A stretch of DNA of 64,000 nucleotides from Linum tenue. Its lineage: Eukaryota; Streptophyta; Magnoliopsida; Malpighiales; Linaceae. The notes below the pieces were generated by a model. That model did no database searches. It saw only the letters and a program-made list of their open reading frames with translations, and was not told the origin of the DNA. The DNA lies in NCBI GenBank assembly GCA_946122785.1, contig CAMGYJ010000010.1:50468162-50532161 (forward strand). The letters are read 5' to 3'. Positions within the stretch are counted from its first letter, which is position 1. Every line of letters begins with the position of its first letter. This document shows positions 47,330 to 58,800 of this stretch, piece by piece. Both the position numbers and the translations under genes were made by a program.

Positions 47330-49867
47330 TTAATAGTCGAGAAGATTGGTGGTGGTGGTGGCATCAGTAGTAGAAGCAGCAACACCGCCTGTAGCCTTGA
47401 GAACCACCTCCTCGGTGGTTGTGCCTATGATATCATTAGCTTCCCTCAATCCCACGCACCTATACTTTCCATTGTCGTCCTGCATTTGCGTCCCACCTCT
47501 TTAAGTTCATTCAGTTAGAAGCAAAGGGAAAGACATTATGGAAAGAAAATGAGATAAGGCTCACGCCTAAAAGCTTGCCTTGGAGATGATTTTGAGTTTC
47601 TCAAGCTTCTGGAGAGCATCGTCAACATCAAAATTACAGTTCTCACCAAATTCTGCCTTGAGTAGATCCTCACACCTTCCATCCAGTTCCTATTTAGGAT
47701 TCATCCCTAAAGTTAATTCAGTTTTAGAGTCCCTAAATAACAATGTAGAGTTGTATTACCTGTCGGGTGGCTTCACCCTGCTCTATCAGTATGAAGAAGG
47801 AAATGATCACCTCTTTCACCTGCAAATAAGACCATTCATTATTGTTAAAGATTTTCGAGCAATACTACTAAACAAGAAATATGGTTCGTAAGTAAATAGC
47901 AAGATCGACATACTTCTTGTTGGATGACCTCGTCGCACAAGTGAAGCAGAGTGCCCCTCCCACTATCTAGTTGTTTGTCATAGACCGACTGAGTAATTAG
48001 ACTTTGATAAGACACCAAGTTGCTCTGGAACCTGCATTTTCATTTGCCAAATTGCATTGACATTTTGTCTGCCAAATACATAATCTCTAAACTTAATCTT
48101 ATTCAAATGACTTCTTAGGCAATCCAAGATCTTAATTACTTACGTGAAATATGTTTTGACGCAATAGCCACCTACTGATGTGAGGATGGCGAAGATCACT
48201 CTAATGTCTACTTTCTTCACGCTCAAAGAACCAACCACTGTCGCCTATAGACAAGACATGTATCATGTGTCATTTGGCGCTTCCAAGTACCAAAAATGGA
48301 TGGTAGAGATATGGATCGTGGTTAAAAGAAAACATGATAATAGATAATTACCAGACCAATGAGAGCAGATACAAGGAACTTCACCCAATCCATTGGGGTA
48401 AGCCCGGGATTTTTCTTTTCTGGCTATCAAATATCACCAGCAGAAGAATCATCAGCTGCAAGTTAGTTGATATTATTATGGATGGATGTGATGTGATTGA
48501 TTTCTCTTTGAAGAACGAGTCTCAATCTCGGTTTTTTCACTCACCAGGACAATCTCCATATCAGCCATGGGAATACCCTTAAAATGCTTCACATACATAT
48601 TCCTCTCTGTTTCCTTCTTGTCGCTGCTACTTTCTCTCCTGCATATCAATCATTACACATACATGCCTATGTACTTTCAATTGTTCTATCATCTTTCGAG
48701 TAAGTTAACAACGTTGAATAATTTTTTGTAGGTATGATACCTATAAACGACGATTATCCTATCAAATGTGGGCTCTTGAATGGTTACTTTCCCAAAAAGA
48801 TTAGAGAAGCTGGAAAGACAAGCGGTTGGATGAAGAGATATTTCAAGAAACAGAAGAAGAAATCATATTAATGTTGCAGCTAGCTAGCTAGCTAGGTATG
48901 ATGTATGTTCATACCTGAGTGGCATTTTCTCAATGCGTATTCTTTCAACAAAAAGATCGTCTTCATCATCATCTTCATCCACCATGTCATCAATGTTAAC
49001 TCCAATGGTTGTTGGATCCTCCTGCCGCGACAATCCATCACCATCTATAGGTTGTTGTGGTCTCCGTCTCTTTTTCTTCTTCCTAAACAACAACCATTTC
49101 AACCCTGTAATGGTGAGGATGAGCATCCACAACCGCATGATGATGGTGTTGATCTTGTGTTTGATGAAGTAAGCAGTCATTTGATCAATGCCAAACCCTC
49201 TCCTGAATATGATGTACTTGTCGGCAAAGTGAGGCAGGTTGTCCTTGGGATGCTTGGAAAAGTACTTGGTGAATAGTTTCTTATCCAGCTGATTCAAAGA
49301 AATGACTTTATATCAAGCAATTGACTAAAGTGGAATTTCACATACATACGTACCTTGGATTCATCAACAACAATGGGGAGATTGAGGCGGTATTGGGCAG
49401 CAAGAGCTACGTCAATCTCACCGTCAGTGGTGATCTTGAAGTTACTGCGTTCCATGACTTGAAAGAGGCAGTTGAGGAAATGGCGCTCGCAGATGTCGAC
49501 GTCCTCGGGGGTTAGGTTGTGCTGCTCTATCTTACGGTCACCGTGGATGGGCTCGAAGAGGGCATAAAGCTGCATCATCTCCTCAAAGTGGAGGAGGTAC
49601 CACGCCCTGATCATGTACTCTGCTCTCTGACACAACTTAACAAACTCATCCTTCTCATTCCTCCCTTCTGCTTTCATTCATTGTATCCCATTTGGTATTT
49701 TAAATTTGAAACAAAATGTAAATATTTATATATTCACACAAAGGAAAGAAGAAAGAGGAGATATTACCAATACGGTTGGTCAAGGCACTAATGATCTTGC
49801 GCTTCACAATGGGAATCACAGATTCCCTCTCCAAACGTATTATGTCCTTTTTCTTCTTCTTCCCCAT
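47330..49867 (-). CDS. DUF3754 (TMEM143-like) membrane protein, ten exons
   Basis: Predicted organellar or internal membrane protein of the plant DUF3754 family; its biochemical role is not established. Exons: 49768-49867, 49354-49667, 48915-49288, 48545-48638, 48352-48423, 48144-48244, 47914-48031, 47760-47819, 47579-47689 and 47330-47479. They join in frame to 497 residues. The N-terminus is MGKKKKKDIIRLERESVIPI. Family-typical segments include EYMIRAWYLLHFEEMMQLYALF, FQVMERSNFKI, NLPHFADKYIIFRRGFGID and the PEKKNPGLTPMDW block. Hydrophobic segments lie at about residues 188-206, 309-326 and 334-348. An acidic DEDDDEDD run is near 240. The intron after exon 9 starts with GC, because no GT donor keeps the frame open. 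Confidence 0.88.
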
Positions 49868-50268
49868 AGATCTCTGATATGATCATATGCCTCCTCGATC
49901 TCACTTCATGCATGTATGTAAATGCAGTTTACTTTTTGCCCAGATTTATTCATTAATTCGTTCATTCATCATCCAAAAAAAGAGGATAATTAAACAACCT
50001 TCACCAACGGAAAGAACAACCAACCAGAAGATCAATCAATGCTACTGCAATCAAACTATTTTATCCTTCTCGTAAAAAAAAACCCAACTATATTATCTTC
50101 CATGCAACTAAATCGGATACTGTGTGCGTTCACCATTCCTTCTCTCAACACACCACTCCACGCAATCATTTCTCAATACTACATCGTATCTTCTTCTTTA
50201 ACTAGTTTAGGGCCAAGTTCTTACTCCACCCTCTACTTATGCTAAAATTAACATCACGAACCAAAAAA
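49868..50268. other. Upstream region of the DUF3754 gene
   Basis: Contains the presumed 5' UTR and promoter on the minus strand, but no clear TATA box or other motif that I would name. A SINE insertion follows. Confidence 0.4.
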
Positions 50269-50279
50269 GTCAAGATATA

Positions 50280-50401
50280 GGGTTTTTTTTATAAGGGTGA
50301 TATAGGTTGAGTTTTTGTTGTTAGGTACTACTTAAGCGATTCGAACCTGAGACCTCCAAGTTCAAAGCTAGTGGTATTAACACTAGATCAAGCCCTTGTT
50401 C
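50280..50401 (-). mobile_element. tRNA-derived SINE
   Basis: On the minus strand it has an A-box-like TGATCTAGTGT followed about 40 bp later by a B-box GGTTCGAATC, the internal RNA polymerase III promoter of tRNA-like SINEs. It ends in a short A-rich tail (50282-50291 read in reverse). GTCAAGATATA is present on both sides (50269-50279 and 50402-50412). Body length is only about 122 bp. Confidence 0.85.
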
Positions 50402-50412
50402 GTCAAGATATA

Positions 50413-51175
50413 TGGATCATTTGGAACATCTAATTCCGAAAACAATGTATCCCTAGAATATTACGATTATGTATATGATAGGAATGTGTTTCTTCTAAGA
50501 ATGCATTCTCTAGAGTCTATATAGTAGGACTAAAAGACAAAAATATGTTATAGCTTAAAAGACACATATATCCTTATATACCAACAAATAAACATGTTTT
50601 AGGTTTTCTTTCACTACCTTCTGACTTTTGATTTGTGCCGAGTTTTTGCTACTAATTTTACTTATGAAACAATCTTCCCTATACAACTTTATGGTTTTTT
50701 TTTTCTTCTAATGGTTGTCCTCTTTTATTCACAACAAAAAAGAAACCATCAAAGACAAATGTCAAACTACAGGAAATAAATAACAGGAGGGAACATAAAG
50801 TTACAGCTAACTAGAGCATAAATACAATACTGAGACATAATAGTCTCTTAGGAAAAGTTAACCTAGCAACTACATTGCCACCACATAAAGACATATTAGA
50901 GTTGTATATTTCTCCAAATCATGACGAATGAATTGTCGAATCTTAACAACCATGATACAAGCCAGTTCATGAAAAGATGAAGAACCCATAGCTATTCAGC
51001 CACGTTTGTAAGTTCAAAGAATAACATAGCAACATCATAGAGGTTGATATCACTTGGTCGAGAGTAAAGTCTTTCATCTTTTTTAAAATTAGACCTCTTG
51101 GTCCTTCAATTCTTATTTCCTCTCCCTGTCAAATTAGACCTACAAGATGGAAGTAAATTAGAAAGAATATTATCA

Positions 51176-51178
<3 letters not shown>
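50413..51178. other. AT-rich intergenic DNA
   Basis: No gene, RNA gene or transposon end recognised. Confidence 0.6.

Positions 51179-51225
<47 letters not shown>
51179..51225. repeat. (TA)n microsatellite
   Basis: Pure TA run of about 46 bp that directly abuts the next MITE. Confidence 0.95.
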
Positions 51226-51228
<3 letters not shown>

Positions 51229-51630
51229 GGGAGTTCTATGGTACCCAGGGTGAAATCCGGGGTACCACATACCTTGAGTATGAAAACGCTATCCAGACCT
51301 TGAATTGACTGATTTTTCGGACATGACACTATACTCTAACCCTTAAAGATCAAAATCTAGGTCTTAATTCTCTAAATCTTATACCCCAAGATCAATTTAA
51401 TTAGAAACAATAATCGACGGTTGTGATTCGTCCAAATATAGGAAAAAAATGAATGAACCATCTTAGGGTTTATAGTTTATGATTTAGATAATTAGGACCT
51501 AGGGTTCACTCATTAAGGGTTAGGGTATAGTATCATGCCCAAACATCCTGCTAATTCGAGGTCTGGATAGAGTTTTCATACTCAAGGTATGCGGTACCCC
51601 AGGTTTCACCCGGGGTACCGTAGAAGGCAC
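51226..51630. mobile_element. MITE inside (TA)n, GGTACCC family, copy 2
   Basis: The left end GGGGAGTTCTATGGTACCC and the inverse of the right end GTGCCTTCTACGGTACCCC pair, and the inverted similarity continues through GCATACCTTGAGTATGAAAA. Interior matches copies 1 and 3 closely. TA repeats lie on both sides. Confidence 0.88.
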
Positions 51631-51649
51631 TATATATATATATATATAT

Positions 51650-52052
51650 GGGGAGTTCTACGGTACCCAGGGTGAAATCCGGGGTACCGCATACCTTGAG
51701 TAAGAAAACACTATCCAAAATTTGAATTGACTGATCTTTCGGACATGATACTATGCTCTAACCCTAAAAGATCAACATCTAGGTCTTAATTCTTTAAATC
51801 TTATACCCCAAGATCAATTTAATTAGAAACAATAATCGACGGTTATGATTCGTCCAAATATAGGCAAAAAATCAATGCACCATATTAGGGTTTATAGTTT
51901 ATGATTTAGATAATTAGGACCTAGGGTTCACTCATTAACGGTTAGGGTATAGTATCATGCCCAAAAAACCTGCTAATTCGAGGTCTAGATAGCGTTTTCA
52001 TACTCAAGGTATGCGGTACCCCAGATTTCACCCGGGGTACCGTAGAAGGAAC
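51650..52052. mobile_element. MITE inside (TA)n, GGTACCC family, copy 3
   Basis: Same ends and interior as copy 2, in the same orientation, separated from it by about 19 bp of TA repeat. The right side lacks TA repeats. Confidence 0.88.
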
Positions 52053-52519
52053 CATCATGCCGGTTTTCTCATTGTTGGTGCCAATGTGCCATGACCTCAT
52101 TATGGCTTCGCCATGTGATCTTTAAACCCAGGAGCCAGGTTACTACTACCATTACTACTATTGTAACTAAATTATTATCCCCATTGACATTATTAGGGTT
52201 TTGTCCAAAAAAAAAAGACATTATTAGGGAAAAAATTACAAGCTCATCATTTAACCTAAACCCAATGGATAAAAAAAAACCTAAACCCAAACGAGGCAGT
52301 GATATCCAGTCCAGAATATTATTTCCGAAATCCAATCGACATGATTAAAACGCTCATGCCCATAACACGGCCCAAAAAGAAAGAAGATCGGACGGCCATA
52401 AGGACCATGATGCAAGTTTAGTAAGGTTCCAGTATCTAATTGTAACTAACCCCACCGGAAGCCAACTTGACAGAAAATCCAATCCAGAGCCAATCAATCG
52501 AAACTCGGAACCCGGAGGA
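52053..52519 (+). promoter_or_regulatory. CCB1 upstream region
   Basis: 467 bp between a MITE and the CCB1 start codon. A site II-like GGCCCA is at about 52369-52374. No clear TATA box, which is common for plastid-protein genes. The proximal promoter must lie here. Confidence 0.45.
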
Positions 52520-53643
52520 ATGGAAACGGCAATGGCGATGCCGGCAGCAGCAGCTAGCGGTACTGCGACTGCCACGGCGACCAAGCTGAATCTGTCTTCT
52601 CCACTCTCCCTCCAACACTATTCCTTCACACAGATTCGCCATAGCCACCAACGCCAATGGCCATCCACCAGAATAACCACGAGAACAAGACTACAGGTGC
52701 GCTCCTCTCTTCAGGAACTTCCGGTCCTAATTTCGTCGCCGCCGACACCGGACCTTACTTCCGCCTACTTGCTGGCGGAAGGCGCTACCTACTCCTTGGC
52801 TAGCTACTATACTTCCCTCGGTCTATTCGTCATCTCTCTTCCTGGTCTCTGGTCGCTCATCAAGCGCTCTGTTAAATCCAAGGTAGGCTGGAGCTGATTA
52901 TCGCTTCCCCTTCAGTAATTTCCATAGATAGCAAAATATCTTATACAAGTGTGGTTGTCTTGCTTTGCCTTCATTTTCCAGGTTGTGCAGAAGACATTTA
53001 TACGGCAAGAAGAAGGCCAGAACAAAGCTCCACCCAACCAAGTCGCCGGAGAGATATTATCCTTCTTCACTCGCAACAATTTTGCAGTGGCCGATAGAGG
53101 AGAGACAATCACGTACTTCTCTAAACTAGCCAGCCCCCTCCTGCAACTTGCTGCAGCTGGAACTATTTCAGTTCGCATCATACTTTTGCTCTAATACCGG
53201 TTCTGGCTTCTCAGGTTCGAAGGCATGATGGTTCCCAGCAGAGGGCAAGCTGCATTACTCACGTTCTGCACTAGCATTAGCCTAGCCAGCGTCGCCTTGG
53301 TCCTCACCATCACTTATCCCGACATCGGCAACAACTGGTTCTATATCACCATCTTCAGTCCTCTGGCGTAAGTTAGGAGCCAAGAGTTCAGTCATCTTAT
53401 CAATTGTACCATACGAATGCCACTGAAGATCCCCAATTGTATTTTGCTGAGCGCAGGGGAGCATACTACTGGAGCAAAGCATCTAGGAAGGAGCAGATCA
53501 AGGTTAAGATGATAGTTGCAGAAGATGGCACCTTGCAAGAGGTTGTTGTTCAAGGAGATGATCAGCAGGTTGAGCAGATGAGGAAGGAACTGCAGCTGAA
53601 TGAGAAAGGCATGATCTACGTAAAGGGCATCTTTGAGAAATGA
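52520..53643 (+). CDS. CCB1: CCB1, cofactor assembly of complex C subunit B, chloroplast
   Basis: Thylakoid membrane protein of the CCB pathway, which attaches the covalent heme c-i to cytochrome b6 of the b6f complex. Exons 52520-52882, 52982-53112, 53215-53367 and 53457-53643 join to 277 residues. The first about 65 residues are rich in Ala, Ser, Thr and Arg and lack acidic residues, as expected of a transit peptide. Hydrophobic segments lie at about 95-113, 177-197 and 203-219. Family blocks include LPGLWSLIKRSVKSK, NQVAGEILSFFTRNNF, FEGMMVPSRGQAALLTFCT and NEKGMIYVKGIFEK. The convergent Rieske gene acts in the analogous mitochondrial complex, probably by chance. Confidence 0.93.
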
Positions 53644-54018
53644 CCATCCTTAGTATTATTCACCTGTAATCATCACATTCATTAAGCAAAGCAACTCTCG
53701 CAAGTATCTATTTCCACAGAATTCAATCTCAGTGGTGAATATGATTATTGATCAGCAATTCGAGGTGCATTTGAACAAGATTATACAGGTTCCAAAAGAA
53801 AAGAAAATTTATTCAGAAGCAGAAAAGATAAACACTTGCAGAGTCCAGGCTAGAAATACACCTGTGGACATTCCGGAAATGGAAACGTTCAATCAATAAT
53901 AAAAAAAAGCAATGTCTGCCATGAACTCTTCGGCATTATCTAGACCAAAATTCGATGAAAGTAACACGAATAACTTGAGGATCAAGTGTGTAGCCTCGAG
54001 AAACACACTCGAGAGAAC
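53644..54018. other. Convergent spacer with CCB1 and Rieske 3' UTRs
   Basis: 375 bp between two stop codons facing each other. No other feature seen. Confidence 0.6.
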
Positions 54019-55474
54019 TCAGCCAATCAGCAACTTATTCTCTTCCAAAAAGGAATAGGTAGGCACCTCCAAGTTGTAAGGTGCTGGGCCCTTCCGAATC
54101 CTACCAGAGATGTCGTAGTGAGATCCATGGCATGGGCAAAACCATCCCCCAAAATCACCAGCATTGGGCAAAGGGATGCAGCCCAAATGCGTGCACACCC
54201 CAATAACAATCAGCCATTCTGGGTTCTTCACCCTGGCCTCATCTGGCTGTGGGTCTCGGAGAGATGCCAGCTCGACACTGTTTGCCAGTTTGATGTCGTC
54301 TTCCGTTCGCCTCCTAATGAAAACTGGCTTCCCGCGCCACTTCACAGTCACAGTGGTCCCTGGTTCGATGCTGGAGAGGTCAACCTCAAGAGAGGCAAGG
54401 GCCAGAACATCCTTACTGGCCGACATACTGAGGACGAATTTGAGGATGAGGAGACGGATGAGGGAAGCATACACAAATCGACCGCCAGAGAGGACAAAGT
54501 AAGCGAAAGCTCGTTTGCTAGGGTCACCAGGTGGCAGGCGCTCGTGGTTGTACTCATCATAGACTATCTTAGGTGAGGGATTCTTGAGAGCATGCACAGT
54601 TGCTAAGGTGCCAGGAGCAATGCCTTCCTCGTCTACTGAGGCAAGTGATCCAGAAGCAAAACCTGACATGAACAACAGCAAATTGTTCTCTTACCGTTAC
54701 ACCAGAACAATATACTGCAGGAAGATACAATACCCAGAACTTGATTTATATTTTACACAACAAATGGAAGAATAAAGAAGTTCTTATAACAAATCAAGTG
54801 CAAGAGGCAATTGGAACGATACAAGCTTTATCATATTCACCATAAATCCAGATTATTCGCATACTAATTCCGAGACATTCAAGTCTTAACAAGAATCCAT
54901 CACATCATAACATGACCACTACGGTATAATTTCTGCTCAAACTTGAGGGATAACAAGTACGACTTCCATTTACTCACATCCCGTTTCCATAAAGGATAAA
55001 GAGATATTGTTCACTAGTCAAATTTTATAGGAGAGGCAAATTCATTAACCCTAAAATTAAAATTAAAAGCGAAATGAATCACCCCATGGGCAACTAAAAC
55101 CAAACGAGAGAAAGGATGAATCCAAAATCATCAAGCTCACAAAACCACCAATATCAAACATCAGATGCCATCATCTAAAACGAATCCGTAGGGGATCCAA
55201 GCGAAGCTTCGCGCATCAAGATTAGAAGGAACAAAGATTCAGAAAAGGAGACGAGCGAGAAAAGAGAAAGGAGGAAATACTAACCTCTGTGAGGGACATG
55301 GAAGGGGAAGTAAAAGCTGAAGAAACGGTCGGCCTTGACCTCGTCGGCGGAAGGCGACGAATCCGCAGAAACCCGGTTAATGGGATTCTGCGTCCCGATC
55401 GCAGAGAGAGCATGGTTGGGCCTCAACGACGGGGAGGAGAGAGATGTAAGACGCCGTAATCCAACCCTCAACAT
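54019..55474 (-). CDS. RISP: Rieske iron-sulfur subunit of mitochondrial complex III
   Basis: Ubiquinol-cytochrome c reductase Rieske subunit, which passes electrons from ubiquinol to cytochrome c1 in the inner mitochondrial membrane. Exons 55285-55474 and 54019-54662 join to 277 residues, the usual plant length. The N-terminus is rich in Arg, Ser and Leu ([20 protein letters not shown]), a likely mitochondrial presequence. One membrane span lies at about residues 115-140. The [2Fe-2S] motifs are CTHLGC (C220, H222, C225) and CPCHGS (C239, C241, H242), all ligands intact. The [18 protein letters not shown] segment is that of mitochondrial bc1, not chloroplast b6f. Confidence 0.95.
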
Positions 55475-55833
55475 CGTCTTCTTCTCTCCTTCGCTATTCG
55501 ATAGTTACCTTCTTGTTTACACCCAAAAATCCGGAAAACACTTCTTCGCCGGAGGGGGCCGCTAATCTCGATGAGGATTTCGATTGAATTGAATTGCTCT
55601 TCCTGCTTTTTGGCCTACAGCTCTTCGCTCTGTAAAAGCTTTCGGGAATTTCTTTTGTTTTGACGAGCGTGGGATCGTGGGCTCTGGATTTTGCAGCGTC
55701 ATCGAGGACTCTAGGCCTCCCATTTCAGCGGCCTAAGGCACCCACGCAATGAAGCCCATTTTTAGTGATGTTTTCAAAGGCCCACACATCCAAAAGTCAT
55801 TCACCACGTTAAACCTTAGCACTTTGGCACTGA
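55475..55833 (-). promoter_or_regulatory. Rieske gene promoter region
   Basis: On the minus strand, site II-like ATGGGCTT (about 55752-55759) and TGTGGGCCT (about 55778-55786) lie about 280-310 bp upstream of the start codon. Such motifs are common in nuclear genes for mitochondrial respiratory proteins. The LINE 3' end lies only about 50 bp farther upstream. Confidence 0.5.
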
Positions 55834-55885
55834 TTTTTTTTTGAAGAAAACATTCATTCATTCATTCCCTTAGAGATTGGTACAA

Positions 55886-58800
55886 TTACAGGAAAGCAGA
55901 GATGATATTAAGGACAACAAGCCAGTCCTGGTGGAGGGTGTTTAATCTAGCATTTCGGGCAATCCAGTCTGCTTCTTTGTTGTTCCGTCGGCAAGTGAAG
56001 GCAATGTTGATCCAATTGGACACCTGGATAATACGTTGAATGGAGGAGAGGATAGCGTAGCAATTCCAGGGCCACAAATCCGAGTGGTTCTTCAGAGCAT
56101 CCACTAGAGCTTTACAATCTGAAAATATAGTTGATGGGACATGCTCTCTCATCGCCAACTTGCATGCTTCCAACAAAGCATAGGCTTCAGTCTCTATAGG
56201 GGATGAACAAACAACCCGTCCAGCCTTACCATCCACAAACTGTCCATGAGGGTTAGTAATAACCACCCCATAAGCCGCCTCTCTTGAAATAGGATCGAAA
56301 GAACCATCACAATAAATCCTTCTCGTGAGTGTTGTTGGCGGTGGACACGGTTGTTGATGATCGTCCCTAGGCTGTGAAACGGGAGACGAGGAAGTGATCA
56401 TCGTCTGAGGCTCAGCTGCCTCTCGAAAAGCTTGAAAGGAGGAGGACATCGGGGACACTGTCTCACTCCGAAAGATGAAGTTATTTCGGGCCTTCCAAAT
56501 ATTCCAAAGACAGAAAACCTTTCTCCTTGTGATCGCAAGATCTGGTTCCTCTCGCAGGCCACAGATCCAATTAGCCAAGTTAGGAGGAGGGGAAGTAGAT
56601 GGAGAGACGATTTCCCAAGTCGCCGCTGCATGGGGGCAAACAAAGAGGCAATGGATAGCCGATTCAACCTGAGCTCCGCAAATCTGGCATTTCTTATCGG
56701 GGGAGCATCTCCGGTTATGCAGCTTTTCTTTGGTAGCAAGCGCTCCTCGAATGCACCTCCAAAGGAAAAAGCGGATCTTTGGGGGTAAATTGATCGCCCA
56801 AAGCCATTTCCACACCTCGTCACTTGTCGGTATATTGAGGTCCACTAGAGCTGGGTCGGCCTCTCGCAAATGTGCACGAAGACCATGATATGCTGTTCTT
56901 ACTGAGAAGGCACCATTGGAAGTAGGCCGCCATGCCCATTTATCATTCGTATTGAGAGGGCCAATAGGAACTCGAGAAATAGCATCAACTTCCTGGGGAG
57001 AGCACTGTTGTTGGATTAGGTCCAAGTTCCATCGTCGCTCCTCAACATTAATCCAATCACTGACTCTAAGAGAAGGGTCAACAGCAGTAGAAAGGCAGTG
57101 GTCATCCAGGTTTGGAATCCAAGGATCCCTATTAATCCACGTTCCGTCTCCATCTCCAATCACCCGAATTAAGCCGATGTCGAGGGCTTGACGTGCATCA
57201 CAAAGACTTGCCCAAATCCATGACGGAGAGCTCCCTTTCCTCGCCGAGCGGAAATCGCCATTGTTGAAATACAATCCTCGAAGTAGACGTGCCCACAGAG
57301 ATTCTGGCTCATTCAACAACCTCCATCCTTGCTTAGCAATAAGAGCTAAATTGAAGATATGGAAATTGCGAAATCCCAGGCCACCATCTGCTTTAGGATC
57401 GCAAAGGATTTGGCCCTTACACCAATGGAGGCCCTTCTTATGCATCTTCCCAGACCAAAAGAAATTACGCACCAGAGAGTCCATCTTCCTAGTCAGACAC
57501 AATGGTAGCAGGAAGACACTCATAATGAAGGTGGGGATTGCTTGTATGACTGACTTGAGCAGAGTCTCCTTCCCCCCCTGAGACAACAACAAGCTCTTCC
57601 AAGATTCTCCTCTCTTCTCCATTCGACTGATGAGGAAGCTGAAAGTCTCTTTCTTGGACCGTCCCCACTCCGTCGGAACCCCTAAATATTTGTCATGAGT
57701 AATAGTCGGCGGAAATCCAATATGGGCAGCGATCTGGGTTCTCAAAGAATCCGGAGTGTTCTTGCTGACAAAGACCGAGGACTTCTCCAAGTTCACCTCT
57801 TGCCCGGTAATATGACTGTATCCATTGATTATGCTCATAATCTTAGCTGCCTCCTCCACTGAAGCCTCCCCAAAGATGACTGTATCGTCGGCAAATAAGC
57901 AATGGGAAAGCCTTGGGCAGCTCGGCTTTAGTTTCAGGCCATGAATCGCTCCCTGCGAAGTTTCTTTATCCAACAAAAAAGACAAAGCATTAGCCATAAG
58001 GATGAAGAGAAAGGGGGAGATAGGATCACCTTGGCGGATACCCCTCGAGGGTGTGAAGAACTCCGTTGGACCTCCATTTATGAGGATGGAAAACCTCACA
58101 GTTCTGACACATTCCATAATCCATTCACACCATGTTTGATTAAAGCCATACGCTTGAAGGAGGGAAGTGAGGCACTCCCAGTCCACCAAGTCATAAGCCT
58201 TCCGCATATCCATTTTCAGCATCATGTCGTACTTTCTACCCTGGCGGCGATTTTTGAGATGGTGCAAGACCTCATGAACAATGATGATGTTATCCTGAAT
58301 CACTCGACCTCCAGTAAATGCAGCCTGCATTTCTGAAACAAGCTCCGGTAAAAATGGTTTCAGCCTGCTTGCCATGATCTTGGAAATCACCTTATACTTG
58401 AAATTGCAGCAACTTATCGGCCGAAATTGGCTAATCATCTCTGGAGATGAGATTTTTGGAATAAGAGCGATATGAGTATCATTCCAACCCGATGGGAGAG
58501 AGGACTCCATGAAGAAAGATTTGACCTCTTCACAAAAATTTTCCTCAATTGATCCCCAATAGTTCCTATAGAATTGTCCTGAAAAACCGTCTGGACCTGG
58601 TGATTTGTGAGGTCCAAGGGAGAACACAGCTTGTTTAATCTCCCCATTTGTAACCGGTCTGCACAAGATATCATTCATTTCCTGAGAAACAAGTTGTGGG
58701 AAGCCTTGCAGGAGGTGTCCATCAAAATCCATGCCTCTGCCAGTGAATAGATTTTGATAGAAACCCTTAATGTGGTTAGCAAGGTCAAGTGGTCGCTTGA

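Noticed and set aside
50330..50400. A tRNA gene on the minus strand
   Set aside because: It has A- and B-box-like segments but no cloverleaf; the A tail and target duplication make it a SINE.
51129..51329. Open frame with a long IYIYIY repeat
   Set aside because: It is only the translation of a TA microsatellite.
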